Of a DNA stretch of 64,000 nucleotides, positions 45,819 to 53,541 are shown one piece after another. The position numbers and the translations under genes were made by a program. Source of the stretch: Spirosoma sp. SC4-14 (GTDB lineage: Bacteria > Bacteroidota > Bacteroidia > Cytophagales > Spirosomataceae); contig NZ_CP147518.1 of the NCBI RefSeq assembly GCF_037201965.1, positions 6,503,001 to 6,567,000 of the forward strand, written 5' to 3'. The notes under the pieces were generated by a model, which did not search any database, was not told where the DNA came from, and was given only the letters and a program-made list of their open reading frames with translations. The first letter of the stretch is position 1; the number at the start of each line of letters is the position of its first letter.

Positions 45819-46919
45819 ATGCTCAGGCTACCCATTCTGACAATGCTAATGGTGCTGCTGGCCATCATTCTGTTTGTCCGACATAAGCGAAATCAGTTAA
45901 CGATTCCAGCCGGCAAAGGCTGTGTTGTTCCGAAAGACTGGCTCGTCAGTAATCCTCATCCGGTTACACCAGCCGAACACATTCGGCCCGCCGACCAAAC
46001 TTTTCTGACCTATCCCGAATGGTTTCTGGTCCATAGCCCCGCCGAAATTGCCGATTATGCTCAGGGGCATACCACCACCACTTTTCCGTATATGAGTCAT
46101 GTGAAACAGCTATGGCAGAGTTATGGTGTCGTTTATGACCAGATCAAAGACGCTTTTCCATTCAACACCGGCTACCACATCATGATTTGGGTAATTGGAG
46201 TCAGCACTACAGTTGAATATGCCATGAAAGCCCTCTACGAAACGGTGGTGGGGCGCTTGACCAATCCGACCCATGGGGGCGTTGTAACGGATGAAGACAC
46301 ATTCAATGCGAAGTTTACTCAGGACTATGTCGATTTTATTCGCGTTCGCCCCTGGTATGAATTCGATTTCAAGTCCCGTATTCCGGCTTTATTTACCAAC
46401 ACATCGTTCTTCGGCCCTCATTTTCTGCGAAAAATCGACCGTAAGTACATGCTGCTGACCGAATTGCTCATAAAAGCGGGCTATGGCTATCTAATTAAAC
46501 TGGGTACCAAAGCCTCTTATGACGAAGCGCTGCCCACTACAGCCGTCATAGTCGACCAGTTCCCTCCGGGCTTCGGGTCAGGGCCTTCGGTCGACCATTT
46601 ACAAACGTATCCCGATGGCTCGGCCCTATTGCTTTTGCCCCGATATGAAGCGTTCCATCCTGCCGCAACAACGTTGGCGCAACATGGCGCAACATTCCGT
46701 GAAATTGCTGGAAATAACTCGGCCATTTTGATAACCGTACTAGCCCCCGAAAGCTGGCAACCTGTTTCGCCAGCTTTTCGTCTGGTTTTCACGCAGCCGA
46801 TTCTCACTAAACCAGGGCTAAAACGAGTTGCACTGGTAACCCCCGTTGGCGAGTTCGGCAAAACCATCCGATTTCTCAGCGGAGAAACCATACGGGTGGA
46901 ACATGTTTATGATTATTAA
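45819..46919 (+). CDS. Uncharacterised membrane-anchored protein of the FAD-oxidase operon
   Basis: A 366-residue protein that I do not recognise. One N-terminal membrane helix (about 3-22) then a largely soluble part; conserved-looking segments are YPEWFLVHSPAEIADYAQG, HIMIWVIGVSTTVEYAMKALYE, RPWYEFDF and VDQFPPGFGSGPSVDHLQTYPDGSALLLLPRYEAF. Two hydrophobic stretches near 120-140 and 235-250 could dip into the membrane. It is 20 bp after the methyltransferase gene and closes the operon. By position it may be the third component of a lipid-modifying pathway, as unknown third proteins occur in tmsABC-type branched fatty-acid operons; this is only an analogy. Confidence 0.7.
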   Translation: MLRLPILTMLMVLLAIILFVRHKRNQLTIPAGKGCVVPKDWLVSNPHPVTPAEHIRPADQTFLTYPEWFLVHSPAEIADYAQGHTTTTFPYMSHVKQLWQSYGVVYDQIKDAFPFNTGYHIMIWVIGVSTTVEYAMKALYETVVGRLTNPTHGGVVTDEDTFNAKFTQDYVDFIRVRPWYEFDFKSRIPALFTNTSFFGPHFLRKIDRKYMLLTELLIKAGYGYLIKLGTKASYDEALPTTAVIVDQFPPGFGSGPSVDHLQTYPDGSALLLLPRYEAFHPAATTLAQHGATFREIAGNNSAILITVLAPESWQPVSPAFRLVFTQPILTKPGLKRVALVTPVGEFGKTIRFLSGETIRVEHVYDY

Positions 46920-46939
46920 GCAAAAAAAACGGCGTTCTC

Positions 46940-47503
46940 TTACCGTCTACCGCCCCCAAACGTAACCCCCGCTTTAAAGGAAAGATAATTATTGTCTTTC
47001 ACGATATTATCTTCAATTGCTAACCGAAAGTGTCCAATCTGCAAACCAATGCGGGGCGCAAATCCAAAATTCGATCCACCGTTCACCCGTTGCGTTGAGT
47101 TATTACTGCTATTGGTCACAACATCGACACTGCCAAAATTGTAAATGCCTAGCCCGGCCCCAAGAAACGGTCTTACTACATTTCCAAAACTATACTCACC
47201 CGTTACGATAACCGACCCTACGGTTCGGGCCGAATATTCATCAGAAGTACTTGTTGAATTACTAACCACTTCCAGTGCGGCAACTTCTCCTTTTAAGCCA
47301 ATGGCCAGATTATCCGAGATATTATATTTTGGTTCGAGCGAAATAGCAACTCCGCCTTTTCCGTGCAGATTACTCAAATTGCCATTAGGGGTAGCATAAC
47401 CCAGTAAGAAATCCACTTTAAACGGACGAAAATTTTGAGATTGTGCGTTTACGGAAATATGAATGGCCAGTAATATAGCCGTAGCCCAAAGTGTCTTCCT
47501 CAT
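46940..47503 (-). CDS. Outer-membrane beta-barrel protein
   Basis: A 187-residue protein with a signal peptide (cleavage near VNAQ) and a small eight-strand-type barrel: alternating hydrophobic strands such as PFKVDFLLGYATPNGNL, GGVAISLEPKYNISDNLAIGLKGEV, and the terminal LSFKAGVTFGGGRR ending near an aromatic/basic C-terminus. It belongs to the outer-membrane beta-barrel (PF13568-like) group common in Bacteroidota, of unknown specific role. It is convergent with the preceding operon, 20 bp apart, with no clear terminator visible in the gap. Confidence 0.75.
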   Translation of the reverse strand: MRKTLWATAILLAIHISVNAQSQNFRPFKVDFLLGYATPNGNLSNLHGKGGVAISLEPKYNISDNLAIGLKGEVAALEVVSNSTSTSDEYSARTVGSVIVTGEYSFGNVVRPFLGAGLGIYNFGSVDVVTNSSNNSTQRVNGGSNFGFAPRIGLQIGHFRLAIEDNIVKDNNYLSFKAGVTFGGGRR

Positions 47504-47648
47504 TTTTGTATATGTTATTTACCAGAGTGAGACGTTAGGCCACTCTAAAGGTAACGACCCCGATTCTCTCCCAACAAAAGCATAGCCGTTTCCTATGCGG
47601 GCAAAACCACTCCCGCCCAAATCCAGTTGATTTTTGTATAATCCTAAC

Positions 47649-47670
47649 AGCCAGCAAATGGCCGCTGGCT
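47649..47670. other. Short hairpin just before the isochorismatase-family start
   Basis: AGCCAGC (47649-47655) and GCTGGCT (47664-47670), eight-base loop, ending 10 bp before the ATG at 47681. It would fold in the leader. Confidence 0.45.
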
Positions 47671-47680
47671 CTCAACGCCT

Positions 47681-48283
47681 ATGCTTACGACTCTTGACAA
47701 ACAAACGGCTCTAGTCTTAATCGATTTACAAAAAGGTATTGTTACTGGCGAAAAAGCGCACCCGGTAGCTGATATTATCCAGAATGCAGCCCGATTAAAA
47801 GCCGCATTTCGGCAGGCAGGCCTTCCGGTAGTTGTGGTTCACGTTGAACCAATTGGTGCGCCAGCGTCATTGGTCCGGTCGGAGAAAAGCAATTTCCCAA
47901 AGGATAAAGATGGGCAGCAGCAGGCACTGGCAAAGATGCGGTCGAATGGCTTCTTCGAGATTGTAGACTCCATAATGCCCGAAGCCGATGACTTGCTGAT
48001 TACGAAAGAAACCTGGAATGCTTTTTATAATACACCCTTGCATGAGCAACTACAGCAGCGGGGTGTGACGGGTATTGTGCTGGCAGGCATCTCCACCAGC
48101 ATTGGTGTAGAAGGCACTGCCCGCTCAGCCAATGAACGCGGCTATAACCTTACGTTTGCCACTGATGCCATGACCGATACAGTAGCCGCTGCCCACGCAA
48201 ACAGCCTGACCTACATTTTCCCCCGCATTGGCGAACTGGCCATAACCGACGACATCATTGCTCGTTTAGCGGTCCATAAATAG
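47681..48283 (+). CDS. Isochorismatase-like (cysteine-hydrolase fold) protein without catalytic Cys
   Basis: A 200-residue protein of the isochorismatase fold. The Asp (Asp15 in LVLIDLQKGI) and Lys (Lys109 in LITKETWNAF) of the usual Asp-Lys-Cys triad are present, but the motif GxxTxxCVxxTA reads GISTSIGVEGTA: the nucleophilic Cys position is Gly142. This variant with SIGVESTAR is a recurrent subgroup, so it may be non-hydrolytic or use another nucleophile. It has no signal peptide. A hairpin precedes its ATG; no operon partners. Confidence 0.85.
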   Translation: MLTTLDKQTALVLIDLQKGIVTGEKAHPVADIIQNAARLKAAFRQAGLPVVVVHVEPIGAPASLVRSEKSNFPKDKDGQQQALAKMRSNGFFEIVDSIMPEADDLLITKETWNAFYNTPLHEQLQQRGVTGIVLAGISTSIGVEGTARSANERGYNLTFATDAMTDTVAAAHANSLTYIFPRIGELAITDDIIARLAVHK

Positions 48284-48452
48284 CTACTAAGATGCCAGCA
48301 CTCCGGGGTGATACTGTTTTATGAAAAAGCCCTGCATAGAAAAGTTAGTAAGCTTATAAATCAGGACCATACGGTTATCTTTAACTAGCTTTTAATAACC
48401 GACTAGCTTTTCGTTAGTTATTCATATAAGGGTTTAAATTGAAAGGGTAACC

Positions 48453-48524
48453 AATTAGGTAAGTGGGTAAACCAACGTTTCTTTCTGTTTGCCGAAAGTT
48501 TCAGTAATACTCATTTACCTAATT
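48453..48524. repeat. Imperfect inverted repeat in the gap 48284-48577
   Basis: AATTAGGTAAGTG (48453-48465) and CATTTACCTAATT (48512-48524), one mismatch, spacer 46 bases with GGTAA words repeating beside it. The 294-bp gap also holds two copies of ACTAGCTTTT near 48385 and 48404. It is the 5' side of the DUF4136 gene. Confidence 0.5.
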
Positions 48525-48577
48525 ATCAATACTCCGATCAACCAAAGCTCCATATTATCAACTCAACGTAAACGCAT

Positions 48578-49135
48578 ATGAAACGGTTATTTTTTATCGC
48601 AGCACTGGCACTAGCCAGTAGCCTGACGCAGGCACAAACTGTTACAGTCAATAGCGAGGCCAAGCCCAACACCGATTTTAGTAAGTACAAAACTTACGTC
48701 TGGGCTTCACAGGTAGATAGCAAACTCGATCCGGGTCTTTATTTTCTCAACGATCTGGTTCTGAAGAAACAAATCCGCGATGCGGTTGCTTTTTCGATGG
48801 ATGGACGTGGTTATAAATTCAACCGTCAGAATCCCGATCTGATCGTTAATTTCCGCGTATTCGATCAACCCACAACCATAAAGGGATATACCGGAGCGGG
48901 GTCTGATTACTTTACACCTGGCGAAATCCAAACCCTGGGCGACGAACAGGATATTAAGGTGCAACCCGGTACGATTCTTATTAATTTGGTCGATACCAAA
49001 ACCGATCAGGCTATCTGGACCGGCCTCGCTTCGGGGCTCACTTCCGACAATGGATTCGACCGACAGCAGGGAAAAATCCGGGAAGCCGTCAATCTGATTT
49101 TTAACAAATACCCCTACCGCGCTGATAGCTATTAA
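48578..49135 (+). CDS. DUF4136-domain periplasmic protein
   Basis: A 185-residue exported protein: signal peptide (cleavage near TQAQ, residue 20), then a DUF4136 domain: NTDFSKYKTYVW, the central RDAVAFSMDGRGYKFNRQNPDLIVNFRVF and the terminal VQPGTILINLVDTKTDQAIWTGLASG. This family is widespread in Gram-negative bacteria, often as lipoproteins, with unknown function; here the signal peptide has no lipobox, so the protein is probably free in the periplasm. It is followed by a clear intrinsic terminator. Confidence 0.85.
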   Translation: MKRLFFIAALALASSLTQAQTVTVNSEAKPNTDFSKYKTYVWASQVDSKLDPGLYFLNDLVLKKQIRDAVAFSMDGRGYKFNRQNPDLIVNFRVFDQPTTIKGYTGAGSDYFTPGEIQTLGDEQDIKVQPGTILINLVDTKTDQAIWTGLASGLTSDNGFDRQQGKIREAVNLIFNKYPYRADSY

Positions 49136-49161
49136 ACTCGCTATTAGCTGGGTAAGTTAGT

Positions 49162-49190
49162 GCGCCATTTTCTCGAATGGCGCTTTTTTT
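49162..49190 (+). terminator. Intrinsic terminator after the DUF4136 gene
   Basis: GCGCCATT (49162-49169) pairs with AATGGCGC (49176-49183), six-base loop, followed by seven T residues (49184-49190). It is 27 bp past the stop. Confidence 0.93.
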
Positions 49191-49249
49191 GTTTGCAATC
49201 CATATCAACAAGACAAACACGTTTGTGCCTTTCTGCCTATTTTTACTGT

Positions 49250-50395
49250 ATGATTTACCTCGACAACAATGCCACAACCCGTCTCGATCCGCGTGTGCTG
49301 GAAGCGATGATGCCGTTCCTGACCGATCAGTTCGCCAATGCAGCCAGCACGCATCCGTTTGGGCTTTCGGCCCACGAAGCGGTTAAAACGGCCCGCCAGC
49401 AAGTGGCCGATTTGCTGGGTTGCGAAACGCATGAACTGGTGTTTACGTCAGGGGCGACCGAAGCCATTAACTTAGCAATAAAGGGTGTAGCAGAAAACTA
49501 CCAGAATCGGGGGAAGCACATTGTTACGGTACAAACGGAGCACAAAGCGGTGCTGGATGTGTGTGAGTACCTGAAAAGGCATCGTTACGAAGTAACTTAC
49601 CTACCTGTTCAAACCGACGGTTTATTAGATTTAGACGTAGTGAAAGCCGCCATCCGGCCCGATACAATGATGGTATCGGTGATGTTGGTCAACAACGAAA
49701 CCGGCGTTATCCAGCCCATCAAGGAAATCGCTCAGTTAGCCCACGAAGCGGGTGCTTTATTCATGACCGATGCAACACAGGCTGTTGGCAAGTTACCCAT
49801 TGACGTTGATACACTCGGTATTGATTTGATGGCTTTCTCCGCCCATAAATTCTACGGACCGAAAGGCGTTGGTGGCCTATTTATTCGCCAGCGCCGACCA
49901 AACAAAGTAAAACTGGAAGCTCTTTTGCACGGCGGTGGACACGAACGCGGCTTACGCAGTGGTACACTGAATGTGCCGGGCATTGTAGGCATGGGAAAAG
50001 CGGCTGAACTGACACGGCAGAAAATGCAGAAAGAGGCCCAACGTATTGCGAATCTACAGAATCGGCTCGAAACGGCTTTACTGACGATTCCGGGAACGCG
50101 GGTAAATGGAAACCGAGAGCATAGGCTTTATAACGTCACTAACATCTATTTTGAGAATTGCGATTCCGATGCGTTGATTATGGGGCTGGAAGGCATGGCC
50201 GTATCGAACGGCTCGGCCTGTACAGCCGCGTCAATCGATCCATCGCACGTATTACTGGCGATGGGTCTGAATGAAACCGAAGCCTTTTCGTGCCTGCGCT
50301 TCAGCCTTGGGCGATTTACGACCGAGGACGATATAACGGAGGCTATTGATGGGGTAAAAGGCGTTGTAGAGGAGCTACGGGCGCTGGTAGGATGA
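49250..50395 (+). CDS. Cysteine desulfurase (NifS/IscS family)
   Basis: A 381-residue PLP enzyme that takes sulfur from cysteine to a persulfide. It contains the N-terminal MIYLDNNATT, the PLP Lys in SAHKFYGPKG, GGGHERGLRSGTLNVPG, and the active-site Cys loop SNGSACTAA. The start at 49250 is the one next to the true N-terminal motif; upstream sequence is the DUF4136 terminator. Bacteroidota IscS-type enzymes serve Fe-S and tRNA thiolation; DndA, the sulfur donor of phosphorothioation, is the same family, and no separate dndA is visible near the dnd genes. Its position 1.3 kb from the end of that cluster makes a donor role plausible but unproven. Confidence 0.93.
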   Translation: MIYLDNNATTRLDPRVLEAMMPFLTDQFANAASTHPFGLSAHEAVKTARQQVADLLGCETHELVFTSGATEAINLAIKGVAENYQNRGKHIVTVQTEHKAVLDVCEYLKRHRYEVTYLPVQTDGLLDLDVVKAAIRPDTMMVSVMLVNNETGVIQPIKEIAQLAHEAGALFMTDATQAVGKLPIDVDTLGIDLMAFSAHKFYGPKGVGGLFIRQRRPNKVKLEALLHGGGHERGLRSGTLNVPGIVGMGKAAELTRQKMQKEAQRIANLQNRLETALLTIPGTRVNGNREHRLYNVTNIYFENCDSDALIMGLEGMAVSNGSACTAASIDPSHVLLAMGLNETEAFSCLRFSLGRFTTEDDITEAIDGVKGVVEELRALVG

Positions 50396-50427
50396 TTTAT
50401 TCCTTCAATAAGTCAAATAGATGTGTA

Positions 50428-50445
50428 GGTGGCTCAAGTGCCACC
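50428..50445 (+). terminator. Terminator-like hairpin after the desulfurase gene
   Basis: GGTGGC (50428-50433) and GCCACC (50440-50445), followed shortly by CTTTTC. Modest strength. Confidence 0.5.
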
Positions 50446-50540
50446 CGACTTTTCTGCCGAAGAATAGCCACTGTTTCGACTTATTCACGTGAGGGAGGCA
50501 GTAGCGGTAAGCGATTGTAGGGCTGGGCAGGCTGGAAATC

Positions 50541-50607
50541 TATCATGTACGAAAATACATCTTTTATGTACATGATAAAACCTTCGCGTACATCCTGTGT
50601 ACATGAC
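50541..50607. repeat. Cluster of ATGTAC/GTACAT half-sites in the gap 50396-50695
   Basis: TATCATGTAC (50541-50550) and its complement (50568-50577) with a 17-base spacer, plus further GTACATCC and TGTACATGA sites to about 50607. The 300-bp gap contains no gene. The sites lie beyond the 3' end of the toxin gene, so they do not look like its own operator. Confidence 0.5.
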
Positions 50608-50633
50608 AATCCTCAATGTTGCTACTGGCCCCG

Positions 50634-50652
50634 GATAACAAAATTTGCAGGT
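50634..50652. repeat. Direct repeat copy flanking the toxin/antitoxin pair
   Basis: GATAACAAAATTTGCAGGT here matches GATAACGAAATTTGCGGGT at 51487-51505 in 17 of 19 positions. The copies flank the PIN/antitoxin genes. The AATTTGC core also resembles a Bacteroidota -7 region, so both could be promoters. Confidence 0.45.
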
Positions 50653-50695
50653 ATTTAAGTAGTATTTCCTCGATAAGAACCGGGTCGGGAACCAG

Positions 50696-51115
50696 TTACT
50701 CTTTACTGGCTAGAATAGTAATTTTGAGGCTGGTTAACGACTGAATGCGGGAGAAGTCCTTCCGGTTATAGGTTATCAATTCTGTGCAGTTTTGCGCTTC
50801 TGCTATAGCGGTATGCAAACAGTCATTGATATTCAAAAAGCCAAGATCAAAGGCCAAATTGGATGCTCGCCTGAACATGGACATATCATAGTTTACAGGC
50901 GAAGTTGCCAGCATAATGTCAACAGCCTCCTGAATTGATTGATTGGTCTGTTTTAACTTAGCCATTACGTAAGTCGTTTCCTGTACTGACAATAACGAGA
51001 CATAAAACACACTGTCGTTCAAAGCTTGACTAACTAACCTTTGCGCCTGCTGATGTTTAGTTAGGTCGTAGGCAACAAAATAGTGAATGAGAACGTCGGT
51101 GTCAAAATAGATCAC
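50696..51115 (-). CDS. PIN-domain ribonuclease, probable toxin (VapC-type)
   Basis: A 139-residue PIN domain. The acidic cluster is present: Asp5/Asp7 in MIYFDTDVLIHYF, Glu near residue 46 (SVQETTYVMAK), Asp in LNINDCLHTAIAEA and Asp in YNRKDFSRI near the end, which form the Mg2+-dependent nuclease site. The length and the overlap (4 bp) with the upstream small acidic protein are the layout of a type II toxin-antitoxin pair with VapC-like toxin; targets are usually tRNA or rRNA loops. It lies next to a zeta-toxin fragment and the dnd cluster, i.e. in a defence-rich stretch. Confidence 0.82.
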   Translation of the reverse strand: MIYFDTDVLIHYFVAYDLTKHQQAQRLVSQALNDSVFYVSLLSVQETTYVMAKLKQTNQSIQEAVDIMLATSPVNYDMSMFRRASNLAFDLGFLNINDCLHTAIAEAQNCTELITYNRKDFSRIQSLTSLKITILASKE

Positions 51116-51360
51116 AGCGGATTGTCGTTGATGTCGTCAATAAGGTCATTAATGTCGGTATCTGGTGATAGCATTACCGGAACCTGTTCAGTTATCAAAC
51201 GTAGCGCTTCCATCCGACGAAGTAAGTGTTGCTGGTCCGCAACCGAATCACTCACCTCTTCTACCTTCACCCGAATAGTCTTTTTTTCAAAAAACTGTGC
51301 CAGTCGTTCGGCAAAGTCGCGCTTGTCTTCCTCAGACTTTACTACAAACGTCACTTCCAT
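51112..51360 (-). CDS. Putative antitoxin of the PIN toxin
   Basis: An 82-residue small protein with an N-terminal Lys/Glu-rich helical part (VVKSEEDKRDFAERLAQFFEKK) and an acidic C-terminus (SPDTDINDLIDDINDNPL), like type II antitoxins whose tail wraps the toxin. No ribbon-helix-helix or AbrB motif is obvious, so the DNA-binding part is unclear. Its stop overlaps the toxin start by 4 bp. The call rests on size, overlap and partner rather than on a family match. Confidence 0.65.
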   Translation of the reverse strand: MEVTFVVKSEEDKRDFAERLAQFFEKKTIRVKVEEVSDSVADQQHLLRRMEALRLITEQVPVMLSPDTDINDLIDDINDNPL

Positions 51361-51537
51361 ACGTGTTTTGTTTTATTGATGCATGAGTAAGTTCGTAATG
51401 TCCGTCCACTTGCAAGGTCCTGTTAATCAGTAGACTGAGTAAGTAAAAATATTACAAACTTATTTACGCATCTATATTATTAGCAAGATAACGAAATTTG
51501 CGGGTGATTAGACCATATACCTTCACATACTGAAAGC

Positions 51538-51732
51538 ATGATTAAACGAATGCGGATGTTTGCTGGCCCTAACGGTTCAGGAAAGAGTACGGTCAAGTCG
51601 GTTATTGGGCCTGGTATACTGGGCTATTACCTCAATCCCGACGACATTGAAAAAGCCGTTAAACGAGATGGCTATTTAGACATACGCAGCCTCAACTTAC
51701 TGATGTTGAAGTCGACGAAAATTGGGCCATAG
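51538..51732 (+). pseudogene. Zeta-toxin/UDP-sugar kinase-like fragment, truncated
   Basis: A 64-codon frame with the P-loop AGPNGSGKST (residues 9-18) of the zeta-toxin ATPase group, then YYLNPDDIEKAVKRDGYLD that fits the first part of these kinases. After about residue 51 (RSLNLLMLKST) the sequence stops matching the family and reaches a stop at 51732. The last 40 bp overlap the 3' end of dndB on the other strand. The family is usually around 200 residues, so about two thirds are missing. The fragment probably marks where the dnd cluster was joined to older DNA. Confidence 0.65.
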
Positions 51733-53005
51733 GCAATTCTACAGTTTCATCATTTGCGTATTTCCGATAGTTCCTTTTCAATGTCGATATTTTTTTAGGA
51801 TCGTTAAGATAACCAAATTGATAAAACAGATAGTCTCGAATATGGCTCTTTGCTTGAATTACATTAGTCCCATCCCACATAACAAACAACCAGAAAGGAT
51901 CTGTAATCGACGCAGGAATATTACTTATGCGAGCAAAGATATTTGGTTCATTTTGCAATTGAACATAAAGCATAGCTATCACCTCTTGTCCTACAGGACG
52001 AAGGTAAAAAGGTCCACCATTGTCTCGTTCTCTGCCAATATTACGATCACCTTCTATAAAACGAACTGCCTCAGGAAACAAACCGAAAAAGGTATTCCAA
52101 AATGCGTAAACTGTCTCAGTAGCGCCTTCAATTATCTGATTGTCTGGGCGAACCCTTATCTTTATTTTATCATAGTCTTCTCCAAGATCTCCATAAACAC
52201 TATTGTAAATAGCCTGATTATCAAGCAATAATTCATTTATGTGATATAAAGCAATTACAGAAGTAAATTTATCTTCATATTGATTTGCATAAAGATTAGC
52301 TGTTTTATTTAAAGCGACCGCTTCACGATCTCGTAATAAAGGATAATCCTCTATCAATTTACGTGTAATAATTGCAGAAACGTCATCTTCATCAAGCAAA
52401 ATATTTTCTCCAAGAGAAACAGGTTTTGCATGTCGGTTTACAGTAGAAAAAAGACGCCTTGTTCGCTCTCGGCCTTCGCTAGAATCTTCATGTACGATGA
52501 GTGTAACACTGATAATTTCTTCACCAATAGAACTATCTTCTTCATAGGCTGCTCTGAGACCTTTCAATCGATGCTGCCCATCAAGTACAAATAATGTTTC
52601 TGCTCCTGTTAGCTTGATAACCCCGAAAGTATCCCCTAGAAATTCTTCATCATGTTCACTTAATGGAAAGCCAGTTGCAGTATGGCTAATATTCAAAGGC
52701 AACCAATCAGGACTCCCTCCAAATATTGCAACAGTCAGGTTATTAATATATTTGTCAGGCTGCATCAACAAATATTTTTTTATTGGAATCAGCCGTTTTT
52801 TTTCATAAGCACGCTGTAACAATTTACTAACTCCTTTTTCGGAATAAATTTCATTTACTTCTTCAACTGTTTTTATCCGAAAATTAGGAGCATTTATAGT
52901 TCCAAAATTCTTCACAACATCAGCTACTGTAATAGAGATCTGATAGTATCGCCATTGCCCAAATTGACCTGTTAGTGCTGGTAGATATATTTCAACGTGG
53001 GGCAT
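51692..53005 (-). CDS. dndB: DndB-like regulator (DGQHR protein)
   Basis: A 437-residue protein with the conserved DGQHR motif (VLDGQHRLKGL, residues 141-150) of DndB and its homologues. Following parts, such as EEDSSIGEEIISVTLIVHEDSSEGRERTRRLFSTVNRHAKP and the VETVYAFWNTFF-type region, fit the same family. In phosphorothioation systems DndB acts as negative regulator of the dnd genes and of modification density. It is longer than typical DndB (about 360-400). The coding sequence is visibly AT-rich compared with housekeeping genes. It is the last gene of the dnd unit and overlaps the GIY-YIG gene by 14 bp. Confidence 0.88.
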   Translation of the reverse strand: MPHVEIYLPALTGQFGQWRYYQISITVADVVKNFGTINAPNFRIKTVEEVNEIYSEKGVSKLLQRAYEKKRLIPIKKYLLMQPDKYINNLTVAIFGGSPDWLPLNISHTATGFPLSEHDEEFLGDTFGVIKLTGAETLFVLDGQHRLKGLRAAYEEDSSIGEEIISVTLIVHEDSSEGRERTRRLFSTVNRHAKPVSLGENILLDEDDVSAIITRKLIEDYPLLRDREAVALNKTANLYANQYEDKFTSVIALYHINELLLDNQAIYNSVYGDLGEDYDKIKIRVRPDNQIIEGATETVYAFWNTFFGLFPEAVRFIEGDRNIGRERDNGGPFYLRPVGQEVIAMLYVQLQNEPNIFARISNIPASITDPFWLFVMWDGTNVIQAKSHIRDYLFYQFGYLNDPKKISTLKRNYRKYANDETVELPMAQFSSTSTSVS

Positions 53006-53519
53006 ATGCTTTTACATTTTGGTTTACAAATTCACCTCTAAATAAATTATTCATAGGAGGAATCGTCATATCAATGAGATCAAACTCAATATTAGTTAAT
53101 TCCTCTTTTGTAAAATTAGGAGTTTCAAAGTAATGGAATTGGAGTCGCTCTTGCCAAAGCAAAATCATTATTCGCTTTAACTGGTCACTTGGTTTTTTCG
53201 ACTTAACATACTTAAAATACCCAGTAAAGCGCTCTTTGAGATTGATTGCTTGGCCAACATACATAATATAGCTATGCTGGCCATTTGTCATTAAGGCATT
53301 TGAAGCTCTCAATACAAACATATACACACCCATAGATTCAGGAAGTATTGCAGCATTTGAACGCTCAAATTTAACTTCATGCCAGTTGAGCTGATGACTG
53401 TGTAACAGTTTTGTTGGAGCTTCCCACAAACGGCAATCAGCACAAAAAGTCCGCCAGCGGTGCTGATCCATTTGCAAAATTTTCTCATTAGTTAACTCAG
53501 GAGTATATAGTGTACCCAT
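52992..53519 (-). CDS. GIY-YIG nuclease-family protein within the dnd cluster
   Basis: A 175-residue protein. A Cys-containing N-terminal part (about 1-58) precedes a GIY-YIG domain: GVYMFVLRAS (GIY, residues 64-66), YIMYVGQAINLKERF (YIG, 87-89, catalytic Arg97), Glu145 in IEFDLID and Asn in PPMNNLF (157-158). All five elements of a GIY-YIG active site (Tyr, Tyr/Gly, Arg, Glu, Asn) are therefore present, so it is likely an active nuclease or a binding relative. This is not one of the standard Dnd proteins. It is between the DndE fusion (22 bp upstream) and dndB (14-bp overlap) and AT-rich. Confidence 0.78.
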   Translation of the reverse strand: MGTLYTPELTNEKILQMDQHRWRTFCADCRLWEAPTKLLHSHQLNWHEVKFERSNAAILPESMGVYMFVLRASNALMTNGQHSYIMYVGQAINLKERFTGYFKYVKSKKPSDQLKRIMILLWQERLQFHYFETPNFTKEELTNIEFDLIDMTIPPMNNLFRGEFVNQNVKAYAPR

Positions 53520-53541
53520 AGTTTAACTTCTTCCTGAATTT

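Noticed and set aside
51722..52231. 169-codon plus-strand frame inside dndB
   Set aside because: Antisense to dndB; low-complexity Ile/Phe-rich product.
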